Assembly (NCBI RefSeq): GCF_910592395.1
Contig: NC_088310.1
Span: 10,797,501-10,857,500 of the forward strand
DNA from: Lineus longissimus
Lineage: Eukaryota; Nemertea; Pilidiophora; Heteronemertea; Lineidae
DNA: 60,000 bases
Reading direction: 5' to 3'
The translations under genes and the position numbers were made by a program. This document shows positions 9,944 to 21,060 of the stretch, piece by piece. Below the pieces are notes generated by a model. It was not told where the DNA came from. It saw only the letters and a program-made list of their open reading frames with translations, and did no database searches. Numbering within the stretch: the first letter of the stretch is position 1; each line of letters opens with the position of its first letter.

Positions 9944-12002
9944 TAATGATTCAGGTAGTTCATTGGAGAGTTTTCCACTTCTTCATCTTTATTCGCGAAG
10001 TCCAAAAGATCTGAGGACGATGATGATTGTTGCACATTTAACATATTTACAGTACCGGTATTTTTCGTTTTAATCGTTTCGTTCGCGTCACCGCGATACT
10101 CAGAGGTCCCAGTACAGACAACTGGAGTTACGGGCATCATTGATCCCCTCCTTTCGGTCCGGCGTACCGGCAAACTTCTGGTAATCCCGCGGAATTTTCC
10201 GTATGGCTGATCAGACCATCTCAAATCTTGGGTTCCCATTTCACCTCCCCGAGAAATCGACCTGTTCGTGACATCAGAGGAGAGCTCTCTCGCTCTGTAC
10301 TCCATGTATGTCCGCTGTACAGTCGCCGATTCCCTGGTGAGTAACTAAAGCCTGCACCACACGGTGAAAATTTGTGTGATGCAAGTGACACGCGTGCATG
10401 TTGCGACAGGCAAATTCTCACTGTGTGGGGTCGTTTTTTGCTGCGTATCTTCCCTCGCGAGTCGAGACGCAGCCGATCTAGCATGTTTGATATTTTCTCG
10501 ACACGCGAGGAAGTTAATCACCGTGTGGGGGCTACCTGCAGCAATGTTGCGCGAGTTCGACGAATCACAACAAGCAGATCGGTCACATGATTTATAGGTC
10601 AGTCACATGATACCAAAATGGCAGCTCTGTGGAACTGGCGATACTTCATGGGGTCCTCCTCCCGCAATTCAGCAATTAGATTTGCATAGGCCCCCTTATC
10701 CTCTCTTCTCTGAATCCATGGCCTTGTCCAAAGACTACGGTCCACGCGGCGCCGCCTCCGCCGCCGCCTCCGACGGAGTAACAGCAGGAGAATAAGGGCA
10801 ATTTGGTCTTCTTGGTCCATAATACTTCTCATAGGATTTGACAGTTCCCGGGCGCTGCCATTTTGGTATCATGTGACTGACCTATAAATCATGTGACCGA
10901 TCTGCTTGTTGTGATTCGTCGAACTCGCGCAACATTGCTGCAGGTAGCCCCCACACGGTGATTAACTTCCTCGCGTGTCGAGAAAATATCAAACATGCTA
11001 GATCGGCTGCGTCTCGACACGCGAGGAAGATACGCAGCAAAAAACGACCCCACACAGTGAGAATTTGCCTGTCGCAACGTGCACGCGTGTCACTTGCATC
11101 ACGCAAATTTCACCGTGTGGTGCGGGCTTTAGTTTCATCTTTCGTGTGTTTCTGAGGCTCTTCTTGTTCGTCCTCATCGCTGATATTCTTCTCATCTTTA
11201 CTTACAGTGTTGACATTAAGGCAATGGTCTTTCCAGCTTCCAACACGATTGAATCTTCTGACATGTTGATAACTGGTATCGGGACTAATTTCGCTTCTGC
11301 ATCAACGATGGATCGTCCAATCATTATGGCTGGCTTTGATTGGGATGCTGTTTTCATGGTCTGGACTGGTTCGGTTGCAGCCCATTTTCCTCTCTGAGCA
11401 GAGCCTTTCTTTGTTGTTAAAACCACCTGTCTTCTCAACGGTGGCACGACGGTTGTACACGTCATTAATAGTCGGCAACATTTCCCGTCTCTAGGTCGTT
11501 CTCTGTATTGTTGTACATTGCCGCAGATGATCTGTTCTCCACGGCACATCAGTGTCTTTGAGGCAGGATATAATTCACAATCAAAATATCGAATAAAGTC
11601 AATACCAAGAAGACCCTCACTGGAAATGTCGGCGACTATTACAGTAAATGGAGTCTCCGAATTCCGTAAGATTCCAATATTCACATCGCATTGTCCATAA
11701 ACATATAATGGACTGTCGTCAGCTGTCAAAAGGTTTAAATCGGACTCTTCTAAACGTGATCTTAGTTTAAGATCCATGGCTTGATATCTCTCGTGGCTCA
11801 GTATGGTGACACAGGATCCAGTATCAATAATGAACTTGACCTTGGTATTATTTATGTGACTGGTTACAAACGGACCGCTATCAGACACCGGTCCAATGCG
11901 TCTTACAATGGCTTTCTTATTCATTTCATCAATATCTGGTGTTTTTGGTAAAAAGTCGTTTCTTTCTTGTTTATCGTTGTTTGAAGGAGGATCGGACGTC
12001 AC
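9943..12002 (-). pseudogene. Gypsy-2 (left copy) protease region, split by a foldback insertion
   Basis: The minus-strand frame 11202-12002 encodes an aspartic protease with the active site FIIDTGSCVTI and the downstream signature GLLGIDFI. A long, mostly hydrophilic linker follows, and its remainder is at 9943-10305. The 780 bp foldback at 10349-11128 interrupts it; the right copy lacks that insert and reads through. Both copies end this frame with NYLNH-stop, with pol continuing in the -1 frame. That may be a frameshift normal for the element or a shared mutation. Unlike the right copy, this one has no 5 bp deletion in the protease. Confidence 0.85.
10349..11128. mobile_element. 780 bp foldback DNA element with ~276 bp terminal inverted repeats
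   Basis: The arms 10349-10625 and 10854-11128 are near-perfect inverted copies, starting AGCCTGCACCACACGGTG and AGCCCGCACCACACGGTG. The flanks are TAA (10346-10348) and TTA (11129-11131). The right arm keeps the unoccupied site with a single TAA at 40178-40180 (TTA in this orientation). A 3 bp TWA duplication suggests PIF/Harbinger mobilisation. The central 228 bp encodes no transposase; it contains an arginine/GCC-rich stretch around 10745-10790. The element is absent from the other arm, so it moved after the duplication or is polymorphic between haplotypes. Confidence 0.85.
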
Positions 12003-12039
12003 TGACGAAAGAGGTGAAGTGAGACTCGTACTAGAAATG

Positions 12040-12975
12040 TTTATGACCGGCGGGCGCCCCTTGTCGCCGGCCTCTGATCGTTTCCCTGGTAACGGGGTTC
12101 AGTGCACTCGGAGCTAGAATGTCCCACTTGGGAGCAATTGAAACAGGTAATGTCACTCTTGGGTCTCTTCCTCTTTTGGTTTTGGTTGATTGTCAACTGC
12201 GTCATAGCTTCTTGTATATCTTCTGCAAATGTTCTGTATTAGTCTTCAAAAGTCGAGGCATAGATGTTTCTTCATTTTCAACATTCACATTGCGAACTGA
12301 AGACTTTGTTTTCCCTTCTGTCTCTCCTGCCCACTTGCAATAGCCAGCATTCTCTTCAGCTAGGCCGACGGCTTCCTCCAGGTTAGATGGTCTCCCTTGT
12401 AGAATCATGACTTTCAGGTGCGAGTCAGGAATCGTGGCTATAAAGTCAGCTTTCGCCAAGCGCTCCCTAGTTTCGTATGGACTGGTGTCATAGGCTAATT
12501 CGCTGAGTCTCTTGTTAGCACGACCAAGTTTTCTGAAGCTTTCGTCGGGTCGTTTCTTTCTGTTCCGGATTTCTGCTATATGGAGTTCGGCTTGACGCAC
12601 TGGGCCGAACTGGCACTCCAAAGTGTGCACCAAGTTATCATAATGCTCTAGTTCATGGTCGGGGAGTCCACAGGTGACTTCTAAGACAGGGCCTCTCAGT
12701 AGGGAGATCAATTGGTTAGCTTTCTCTTCATCCCATCGGTTAATACTGGCGATCCTTTCGAACATACGATGCCACACTCTCCACGGTTGTTGTTTGTCTC
12801 CGCTAAAGTTATCGATCTTAATTGGCTTCTCCCAGGCCTTGTGTTGCAAAGGACTAGGACCAGGACCATCGCCTGCCGCACGACGAAACGGTGGAGTAGG
12901 TCGGTGACTAGGAAACGTTATCTCCTCGTCGTCGCTTTCTGGGGGACCAGGGGTAAGACTATCGCCTTCAGCCAT
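12040..12975 (-). pseudogene. Gypsy-2 (left copy) gag, frameshifted near its end
   Basis: On the minus strand an ATG at 12975 opens an acidic, proline-rich N-terminus (MAEGDSLTPG). A Gag core follows (WHRMFERIASINRWDEEKA... ELEHYDNLVHTLECQFGP). The frame stops at 12202. The CCHC zinc knuckle (CFNCSQVGHSSSEC in the right copy) is still present around 12107-12150 but in another frame, because of an indel next to EHLQ near 12220. The first part is intact here, whereas the right copy has lost one base near 38447. Confidence 0.85.
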
Positions 12976-13204
12976 GATAATTACCTTAAATTTCTATTGC
13001 TCTGTTACCACCAAAATCAGTACGTCGTCGGGGTAGTATATCACGATTATCTCTGGAATCTCTTGCATGGATCTGTAGGAAAAATTGTAGAATTATTCTT
13101 TCTTCATCTTGTCATCATCACGAACGTCGTCCTCATCCGCTCGAACCATGTTGGATATTTTCTGAAAAACGTGACTAAGTGAAATCCCACCGCTGTCACC
13201 ATTT

Positions 13205-13831
13205 TGTAGCGATTTTCCGACATCGGGACTCTGTCACTTATAGGCCTTTTTTGGGGGGAAATATACCGGGTCTTAATAGAGGCGTTCCCCAGTTTTCATT
13301 GGTGCATCCTCATGGTACAGGGCTGAATACTCTACCATGAGATGGCCGTTTGATAGACATGGTTGTATATAGAGACGGGGTGGCGCATAGAATCCCGTAA
13401 TTACGTTTTGAAGTAGTCCTTTCTTCTCGGTTGACTATTGGTTGAAACATGGCATGGACAGAGTCGTGCGAGAACACGGCTATGTCGCGCCAGTACCACT
13501 TGGTATCGTCCTTCCTTCTTGGTGGATGGCAGGTAAAACTCGCATGGACATAGTCGACCAGTTCAACTTGGGGTCGTCCTTCCTTCATGGTGGGTGGCAG
13601 GGTGAAACTTGGCATGGACAGAGTCGCGCCAGTTCAACTTGGGGGTCGTCCTTCCTTCTTGGTGAGTGGCAGGGTGAAAATTGGCATGGACAGGGTCGCG
13701 CCAAAGAGATCGCGAAATAAGGAAATGCAAGCTCAGTACCATAAGGATGTTCACCAACTATCCCCTTCGTAACGACAAGTGACTAAATCCGTGACTAGTG
13801 ACCTTGTGTTAGTCCGTCAGGGCACGCCACA
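13205..13831 (-). repeat. Gypsy-2 5' LTR (left copy)
   Basis: In element orientation it runs TGTGGCGTGCCC...CGCTACA, so it has TG...CA ends. On the minus strand it is followed by the primer-binding site beginning TGGTGACAGCGGTGGGAT. It contains about three and a half ~70 bp tandem units (13450-13720), recognisable by GTCCATGCC and by AAGGAAGGACGA. The open frames in this stretch are only reflections of these units. Confidence 0.85.
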
Positions 13832-14482
13832 AAGCTTGTAGGTAATAATATCAACGAAGTCAAATGTATAAAATATCCCGAGATTTGTTTAATAGGTGCT
13901 CATGCGCACAATCGATATCATTCATGAAAATGAAGTATGATATATAAATATGTATATAATTTTGATTTCGACGACAGCAGAACTGATGAGGAGGCGACGT
14001 TTAAGTTCAGTTTCCAGTTAAACTAAAAGATAGTGATATTAGGATTAACATCTAGTCAGTATCTTAATCTTGAGACAGGACGGTTCTTTGATAAATCAAC
14101 GTATCAGCCATCCAGGCTAAGTGAAGCGAGGAGTGGTCTGATTACGAAGCACTTGTAGGAATTTAGATGTAAATGAATTTTGAACGGATTTAAATATTTG
14201 ACTGTACGTGGTCTAAAATGCATAGGGATCTGCCCGCGCTGACATAATGGGAAGCATGGGGCAGACAAGCGCACAGTAACACATAGGAATAGAAAAAGGA
14301 ATTCCGAAATTGAGTGCCAATTCCGTAATTCAGACTAAAATTCCATGTATTATGTACATTCCTAATACAAAAGCATGGACCTACTCGCAGGCAAGCCTAC
14401 GAGGGTCTCGCTTAAATTTTTAGGATTTTAACCTTACAAGTGGAGTCCAAAATTGAAACTGCCAAACTGTTCAGAAATGACG
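13832..14482. other. Arm DNA downstream of the promoter-like module, no gene seen
   Basis: This non-coding stretch is mirrored at about 36760-37410. No open frame of note, RNA gene or element boundary was recognised. Confidence 0.4.
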
Positions 14483-14540
14483 CCTTTTATACATTTTAGA
14501 CGTCAAAAACATGACGTCACAACAGCGATTGACCAATAGG
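14483..14540 (-). promoter_or_regulatory. Promoter-like module (CCAAT, CRE, TATA), left arm
   Basis: Read on the minus strand, an inverted CCAAT box (CCTATTGGTCAATC) is followed by a CRE/ATF site (TGACGTCA, 14512-14519) and TATAAAAGG (14483-14491). This is the order of a TATA-type RNA polymerase II promoter. The same module lies on the plus strand of the right arm at 36701-36759. No ORF follows before the Gypsy-2 LTR. It may be the promoter of an old LTR or of a non-coding transcript. Confidence 0.55.
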
Positions 14541-14614
14541 AAACGTCGAAATTTGGATTATGATGACGTATAATTCCGTCTAAAAATGTCTAACATTTAC
14601 ATTTCAAACTCACA

Positions 14615-15480
14615 AATAATTATTTTACAAGTTGTCGCAAAGAAATCATACACACGTGATAGAGTAAGGGTATATCTATCTTGACGAGGAAGTTTATAGA
14701 AATCCGCTCACAAAGAATTATTTGTCAGACGAATGAAAAAGCCGAATTTTCCCGACAAAATAATTTTAACGTTAATTCCCTTTAAAGAGGGCGGAAGACC
14801 GAGACCAGATTTGGCATTTTGATCGACAAATAATTGTTTTACAAGACAAGACTTAACAATTGTACATACGGTATAGAATAGGAACTTATCTACCGGGGAG
14901 AGGAAGTTTACGGAAATTCCTCCACAAACAATTATTTGAGAACCAATTTCTCACAGAAATTTGAAAGAAACATTTACCAAAAAGGCGGTCTTGCGCCTTA
15001 ATTCATGCAAAACGGGACCACCGTCACGCAAAGTATTTCTAACTAGAAATAATTATTTTAGCGACTTTCTGCTAAAAATGACGTAGACGACCAAAATAGA
15101 TAATTCTACTACAAGTTGTGAAAGATTCATCCAAAATCCTACATAAAGAATTATTTACAAACAGAATTTGTACTGATAATTGACTCGTAAACAATACGAC
15201 AAAAACGGGTTACGCGGTTTCGCTAAACTCAGATGACGTTTACATCAAGTTTACAATTTGTTGCAGAAAATAATTCTCTTACCGATTCACTACTCGAATT
15301 TACATACCTAAGATAGAATAAGGTTTCATCTTTAAAAGGATGAAATTTCAAGAAGAAATGTTGGTTCAGAATTATTCTAGAGGGAAATTAGTATCGAAAT
15401 TTGGCCCAAAAAAATTGGTATAATTTTGTGCATAAAGACAGGGTGCGGAATGGCCGAACTCCGAAATCAAAGTCGCAATA
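14615..15480. repeat. Degenerate ~215 bp tandem array, left arm
   Basis: AATAATT boxes recur at 14615, 14829, 15048 and 15269, and AATTATT boxes at about 14714, 14928, 15146 and 15367. Both series have steps of 214-221 bp. Between them the motif GAGGAAGTTTA...GAAAT...CACAAA recurs in the better-preserved units. This looks like four old copies of a two-part satellite unit. It is mirrored at about 35890-36640 in the right arm. Confidence 0.6.
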
Positions 15481-17045
15481 AAACGCTTCCAGAACCAACA
15501 CGGGGTCGTTTCCTTCTGAATTTTAACTCAAAGCGTGAGAAACGTGGATAAAAATACATGGATATAGGTTTTAGAGAGTTTAGACGGTTATATATTCGTC
15601 ACACGACGACTCGGGGACGGTGTTACAGTAGAAAAATGTGGTTGTAAACCACGTGATGACGGACCGAAAATAGCAGACGAAAGAAATCGCAATACGAATT
15701 CAAAGGTTTCGAAAATAATTCTGACATGAATATCAAGAATGAGATTGCTCGATTAAATGGATATATATCTAATTTTGAGATTCTAAAGTTTTAAAACAAT
15801 TCACAAAGTTAAAAGTACCATGTGAACTCGGAATCTGGGTGCGAAACCCGGTGTCGTCACCCAAAGGTCATACGCCATGTACGAACACGAGATGAAAATC
15901 GCTCCGTATGAAAGTTCACAAACAGGTCAAAATGTGTCGATTTTTACGGATGAAAATGTCACAAGAGAGGTACGATTTGCGAAAGGTGTTACCCAAGATC
16001 ACTTTTACCAAGCTACATGAAAGTTGACAGAGGTGAGAGTCAGTTCTGAGTGATTTTCTAGAATAGAAAAACTAGCAGGGAGACGTCAGCGCCATGTTGG
16101 CTGTTCGACGGAACCTGTGAAGAAGTCATCCCAAATGAAACTTGAATAAAATGCGGCAATTGTGGTCTAACATAATCGTGAAACGATATAGAAATGCCGA
16201 GAGATTATGAATTTTGAGGGATGAGATAAATGGAACTTGATAGATTGATGAAACTACACACAGGGTGTACACGAAACTTGAAAGTGCAAAACACTACAAT
16301 GCATAGGGAATTGAAATAGAGGAGGGGCTGTGACTTAAATTGCGGTAAATACGAATCTGACATACAAGGTTCCAGTCAGATTGCATTACAAGACACATAG
16401 CTAGAAGTATTCCACAAAATTTACTTAAATAGGTGATCTATTCTACTGAGTCGAAAATCGGAGGGGGCCATAAAATATGATAAAGTAACAGGTAGATACC
16501 TAAGTTTCTCTACACAGGTTTCAAGGAAAGATGGAAGACGGCCAGGGTGTTTAATGGAGGGTCCACTAAAGATGGGTAAACAAAAAGATGGGGAAATATG
16601 GAAATTTACCTGACAGGAATTCCACACTCCAATAAAGCTGAAATCTTGGGAATATAATCCTAAGAGTTATATCAACCACATCTGAAGTCGGGAGTTTGTA
16701 TCAAATGTATAGTTTCGGAGCTAGCGCAGCTAGAAAAGCCCCCAAAACCCAATTTCTCAGGAATTTACACTACGGGCTATGAGTGAAGCATTACAGATTT
16801 ACCAAAATTTTCAACCTATAGATGGACCCATCGAATTTCCATCCAAATCACTCCAAATTTTGCCAGTAAATACCTGGACATATATAGAATTGTGTCAGAA
16901 GTCGGGAGTTGGGATTATTTTGACACCCCGCCCAAAAAGCCAACTTTATTGATATTTCCTATGCATTTTCCATTAGGCTTGCCAGGACCAATAAAGCAGG
17001 TGCACTAATTGGCTTGATTAGCTAGGTCCGCAATAGCTGGTAATG
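15481..17045. other. Arm DNA without recognisable gene
   Basis: This stretch is mirrored at 34253-35890. The open frame at 16421-16627 (-) has its counterpart at 34671-34859 (+) but no motif, so I do not call it a gene. Confidence 0.4.
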
Positions 17046-17605
17046 AATCCAATTGATCCAATTCGCGACCTCAGTGCGATGCACTTTGCACATTCATTCA
17101 CGTTTGTCGGGTACGTTTGGTGCAATAAGGAGTTTTCCCAAAACCTGCGAAATGTACACGTGAATCAGGAGGTCGAGCAATGAGATTGGCGTCCACATTT
17201 GTGTTTCGGGGGATTTTCGAACACCACCTATTATGAAGAGATGTCGGCCGTGGGCTAAATACAAAGAACTGTCATTCGTGGCATCATTTTGGTGACAAAG
17301 TAAAATTATGATATTCTCATGATGAGTTGTGTGATAACATCGCATGATTATAAAAATCCCACGCAAATAGTTGCACGATTATACCGAGAATACGGACTTT
17401 AAACCACACGAATAATCAATGTTCAGTGCACTTACTTTAGTTCGTCATTTTACTTCTAGGTGGCAGAACCTGCTTCCTTTAGCTATGTTTAGTCATGAAC
17501 TAAATTGTCCCTTCATTTAGGAGATGTTGAAATAACTACATGTATCTGGTAATCAATACCAATAGATCTGGTTTAGGAGCAACTATTTTTGTCAGAACGT
17601 AAGCA
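17046..17605. repeat. ~560 bp dispersed repeat, copy 1 (left arm)
   Basis: It starts AATCCAATTGATCCAATTCG and ends near TTTGTCAGAACGTAAGCA. It is shared with 33703-34252 (the mirrored arm copy) and independently with 26364-26914 in the spacer. There are no terminal inverted repeats and no conserved ORF beyond a shared minus-strand frame (MRG.FIIMRCYHTTHHE) that is truncated differently in each copy. Confidence 0.65.
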
Positions 17606-17639
17606 CTTTTTTTTTCCATAAACCTATATTTCATGATAA

Positions 17640-20600
17640 CAAGAGGCCCAAGGGCATGGCGCTCAGCTGGATGACCTAATAACATAGGACTGAGGGTATA
17701 CTATAAAGTAGTAAATATCGGCTTTGTACTACTGTTTGAAGGTCAAGAGAACACGTTATACCACTAAAATTTCCAATGCAGAGCTGCCAGCTGGATGAAA
17801 TATGATTGAACTAATCAGCCATGGTATGTAAATATTACAGGAGGCAACGGAAGATATCCCTAGTTCAGTATGTTGTATCAGTAGCTTTACAGAAAAAAAG
17901 TGTCAGAGAGGATGAGACTTCTCCATGGACAACTGTGGTATGTCCAGGCTGGGTTGTACAGCACAAGAATACAAAATGCTGTCTGTAATTGAGAGGTACC
18001 CTGATTTAACAGAGGTCAAAATAAATAGAAATTACCAGTTTGGGACTAGCACCACTTTCTTTTTTTTTTAATAAGGTAGAGATTACAGGAGTCAACAAAA
18101 TTAATTTTATTGAGAGAAATTGACCTGTCCTGCAGGTGACTGGAATTTACAATACAAAGGGTCGTTTTTCATGACATTGTGCTCTACTGCGTATTCCTAG
18201 TCATAGTGAGTCGATCTGGAACCAATCTATCCTTGGCGCAGACAGGTTCAAATTGGCTATATCTTGAATAGATCGAATTGCGATGAAAATCTAATGCAAT
18301 AAAGGAGCAATATCGAAGAGACAAATTAATCAAACCAATTGTCCACAGACTCGGACCCTGAAATGGCACGATGTATGCGTGCATATAAAAGTATATCAAT
18401 TGGTCCCATAGAGATGATGAGGCAATGTCAATATGCCTTGTTCCTTAGTCAGCAATATGCCCCTTTTTATACGGAGAAGAAGGAGAACCCAGATAGGCCT
18501 TCACATGTCGGCTTCCAAATGGCTCGAACCAACTGTACTATCACTACTATAACTTTAAAATGCGTGCTCCTCCTAGTCCTACATGTAGCAATGTCTCAGC
18601 CAAAAAGGCAAAGTGAGCAGCTCCTTGGTAAGGCCATGTCAGGTTCCGCGCGCCTCTTCAGATACATCAAGTATTGAAAGCTGTGGTGAGCTGAGCACAT
18701 AAAAGACCATGGTCACCTTAATTTGAAAATCCCTTCATAATCAAGTGCTACCTCTGACTAAAACAGCACAATAGACCACCAATTTGATCCAGCTCCTAAC
18801 TGCGGGAAAACCCAAGGCCAGCAACCAAAAGTACCAAAAATACATTTTTGTTTACATTTGAACTGCACACATGCGTTTGTTTACAATTTCATTTCCCGCG
18901 AAATCTCGAAAATCAGGTGACCTGCAATCGTGGATTGAAAATAACATTAACCTCGGTTCAGCAGGTCAGCAGGTATACCGGCTGTTCCAATCATCCCCCT
19001 ACAGCCAGCCGTTCAAAAGGTAATGTTATTCACCCCACAGGGAGTGCAAGTAATTGATTAAGCCCCTGCATAACTTAACAGCAATGGCTTGGCTTCTGTG
19101 AGTGGTAAGGTAAGGAGAATTGACAGTTTTTTTATGGGAGTAACATTATTGTGTTGCATAAAACGTCTACTTTTTACTCATGTAAGAATCGTAGTACTAA
19201 TAATAACTTCAGCTTATTTTCCAGTTATGATAACACAACACGCATCTTCATGATCATGATCTTTCTCAAACTAACTGAATGACCTAATCGCCTTGGACGC
19301 ACAACCTTGCGCACAATCTAACCACATATCAATCCGCCCCGACGATCGACACATCCATTCGATTCGATAACCCTCGATAAAGTTTGATAAATAAACTAGA
19401 ACTGAGATTTCACAGGAGCACCTGTGAATTCATGACTCCAGGGTTGTTTTGAGGGCGATATTGTAAGAGTTGGTCTTGAGTATGGGGACGCGAAGGTCCG
19501 TGTGAGGCACCTGGGGAGAGAAGACTAGTTGAACGATGGGATCATGGAGGTATAAATAATTATTTATACCTCCATGATGGGATCTGACACGGACACTACT
19601 ATTGATCTCATTATATGAATACCATTTAATTACAAAAAAGTGAAAACAGATCATATCATATTCCTTGGCATAAATTAAAATAGGAGTGCGAGAACAAGGT
19701 TTTTTAGCAGGAGGAAAGCGAGAACATTTTGCGCCGTCGTATTCCGATTTGGCTGGTTAGTGGTGAAATCTGCTTTTAATTTTGCAAATTAACATATTCG
19801 TTTTTCTAGTTCTAACGTTGTCTGAATTAAAGATGCTTTCCCAATGCTTGAGACATTGCCAGGAAAACGTGACGTCATTTTTGCCATTCTTCTTACCGCA
19901 CGCCCTCTCTCTCCGTAAAAGTTCCTGACATGGTGTGAAGTGGGAGGGCGCACAATGGGAACCACACTGCCGCGATGTTAATAGTTTCTATTTATAGAAT
20001 TCAGCGGCAGAGATTTTAGGCACGGAAAAAGTGGATTAACTCGGCTAATCTCAATGGATTTTACCCAGGAATGTTTTCAAGGCGAGAGAAACATCTGATT
20101 TAAGTACTGCGCTTATTAGATTTCATGTTCAGGCCGAAGATTGGCCTAAAACGTGGACGAAAAGAGTGCATTATCGAGTGTTGGAGAGGTCACGTGATTG
20201 GACGAGAAACCTGAACAAAGTTTTCGTGCTTTTAGCTGTCAACATCAATGGCTATAATATAGTCCTGCAGAATAGTAGAACTAATAGAACTAATTTCCGA
20301 AGTTTCCAATAGTTTGAACACAAATCAGAACATCACCCATCAGCTGGACTCAGATCTGCATAAATTACGATAAATAATGAGGTCGTCGCTTCAATTTCAC
20401 AAAGAAAGTTGACTCCATTCGAAGGTTGTTTTGACCAAATTCTGTTGAACTCATCGTTATGAGGGCATTTGAACACATTCTCGTTGATCTTTTCTATAAA
20501 CGTGTGAAGTTTCGTACCAAAATACGTTTCCGTAAAGGCTTAAAAAAGAAAATTTGTCACTTACAAAATCATCGCTCCGGTAGAAATAAAAAGGTCACCG

Positions 20601-21060
20601 CCATTTTCTTGATGATAGTACTCCAGGTAACCTCGGCGGGAAATTTAAAGCGGGGTCATCCGGGGTCAAACAACAGTTTTGCTCACTACCGCCAACTGGT
20701 GATATAAATCGACACTAATCTATTTTATATCAAAACTTCTGTATCATGAAGACCTTTCAACTTTATTTCAAGCTTTTATCTGCTGGAATAGAGCGTCAAA
20801 AAATTGTTTTTTCATTTACGCATTTTGCCCCCTGGGGAGCTGAATTTGATTCGAATCGCCCAATTTTTTTTCCGTAAGCAACATTTTCTGCGGTGTTTAT
20901 AAGCAAGACTAGATTTGAAGTGCCTCGGTTGTATGATTACAAAATGCCCAACTTTGTCTACAGATGGCTGGATGGATGGAAGGATGGCAAGATGGGTGGA
21001 AGGACGGACACCAATCGAATAGCTATTTGACTAGCTCCGCTGACTTTGTCAGCTGAGCTA
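17640..21060. mobile_element. 3.4 kb Helitron/Helentron-like insertion, left arm only
   Basis: The right arm reads straight through this site (ATGATAAAAATACTGG in this orientation, near 33655-33665). Here the same site is split by a block beginning CAAGAGGCCCAAGGGC. It ends in a hairpin at 21033-21059 (12 bp stem with one mismatch, loop TTT) followed by TAAAA. Both ends carry the word CAGCTGAGC in opposite orientations. Lack of a clear TSD, an end hairpin and an A-rich target fit Helitron-type elements. A GGAT/GGAC-rich tract lies near 20960-21010. No Rep/helicase ORF is visible, so the copy is non-autonomous. Exact ends are ambiguous within the flanking A run. Confidence 0.6.
19541..19578. 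repeat. 38 bp perfect palindrome flanked by direct repeats
   Basis: ATCATGGAGGTATAAATA (19541-19558) and its exact complement (19561-19578) surround AT. ATGGGAT occurs on both sides (19536-19542 and 19577-19583). It may be a minimal foldback insertion with a 7-8 bp target duplication, nested in the Helitron-like block. Confidence 0.7.
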
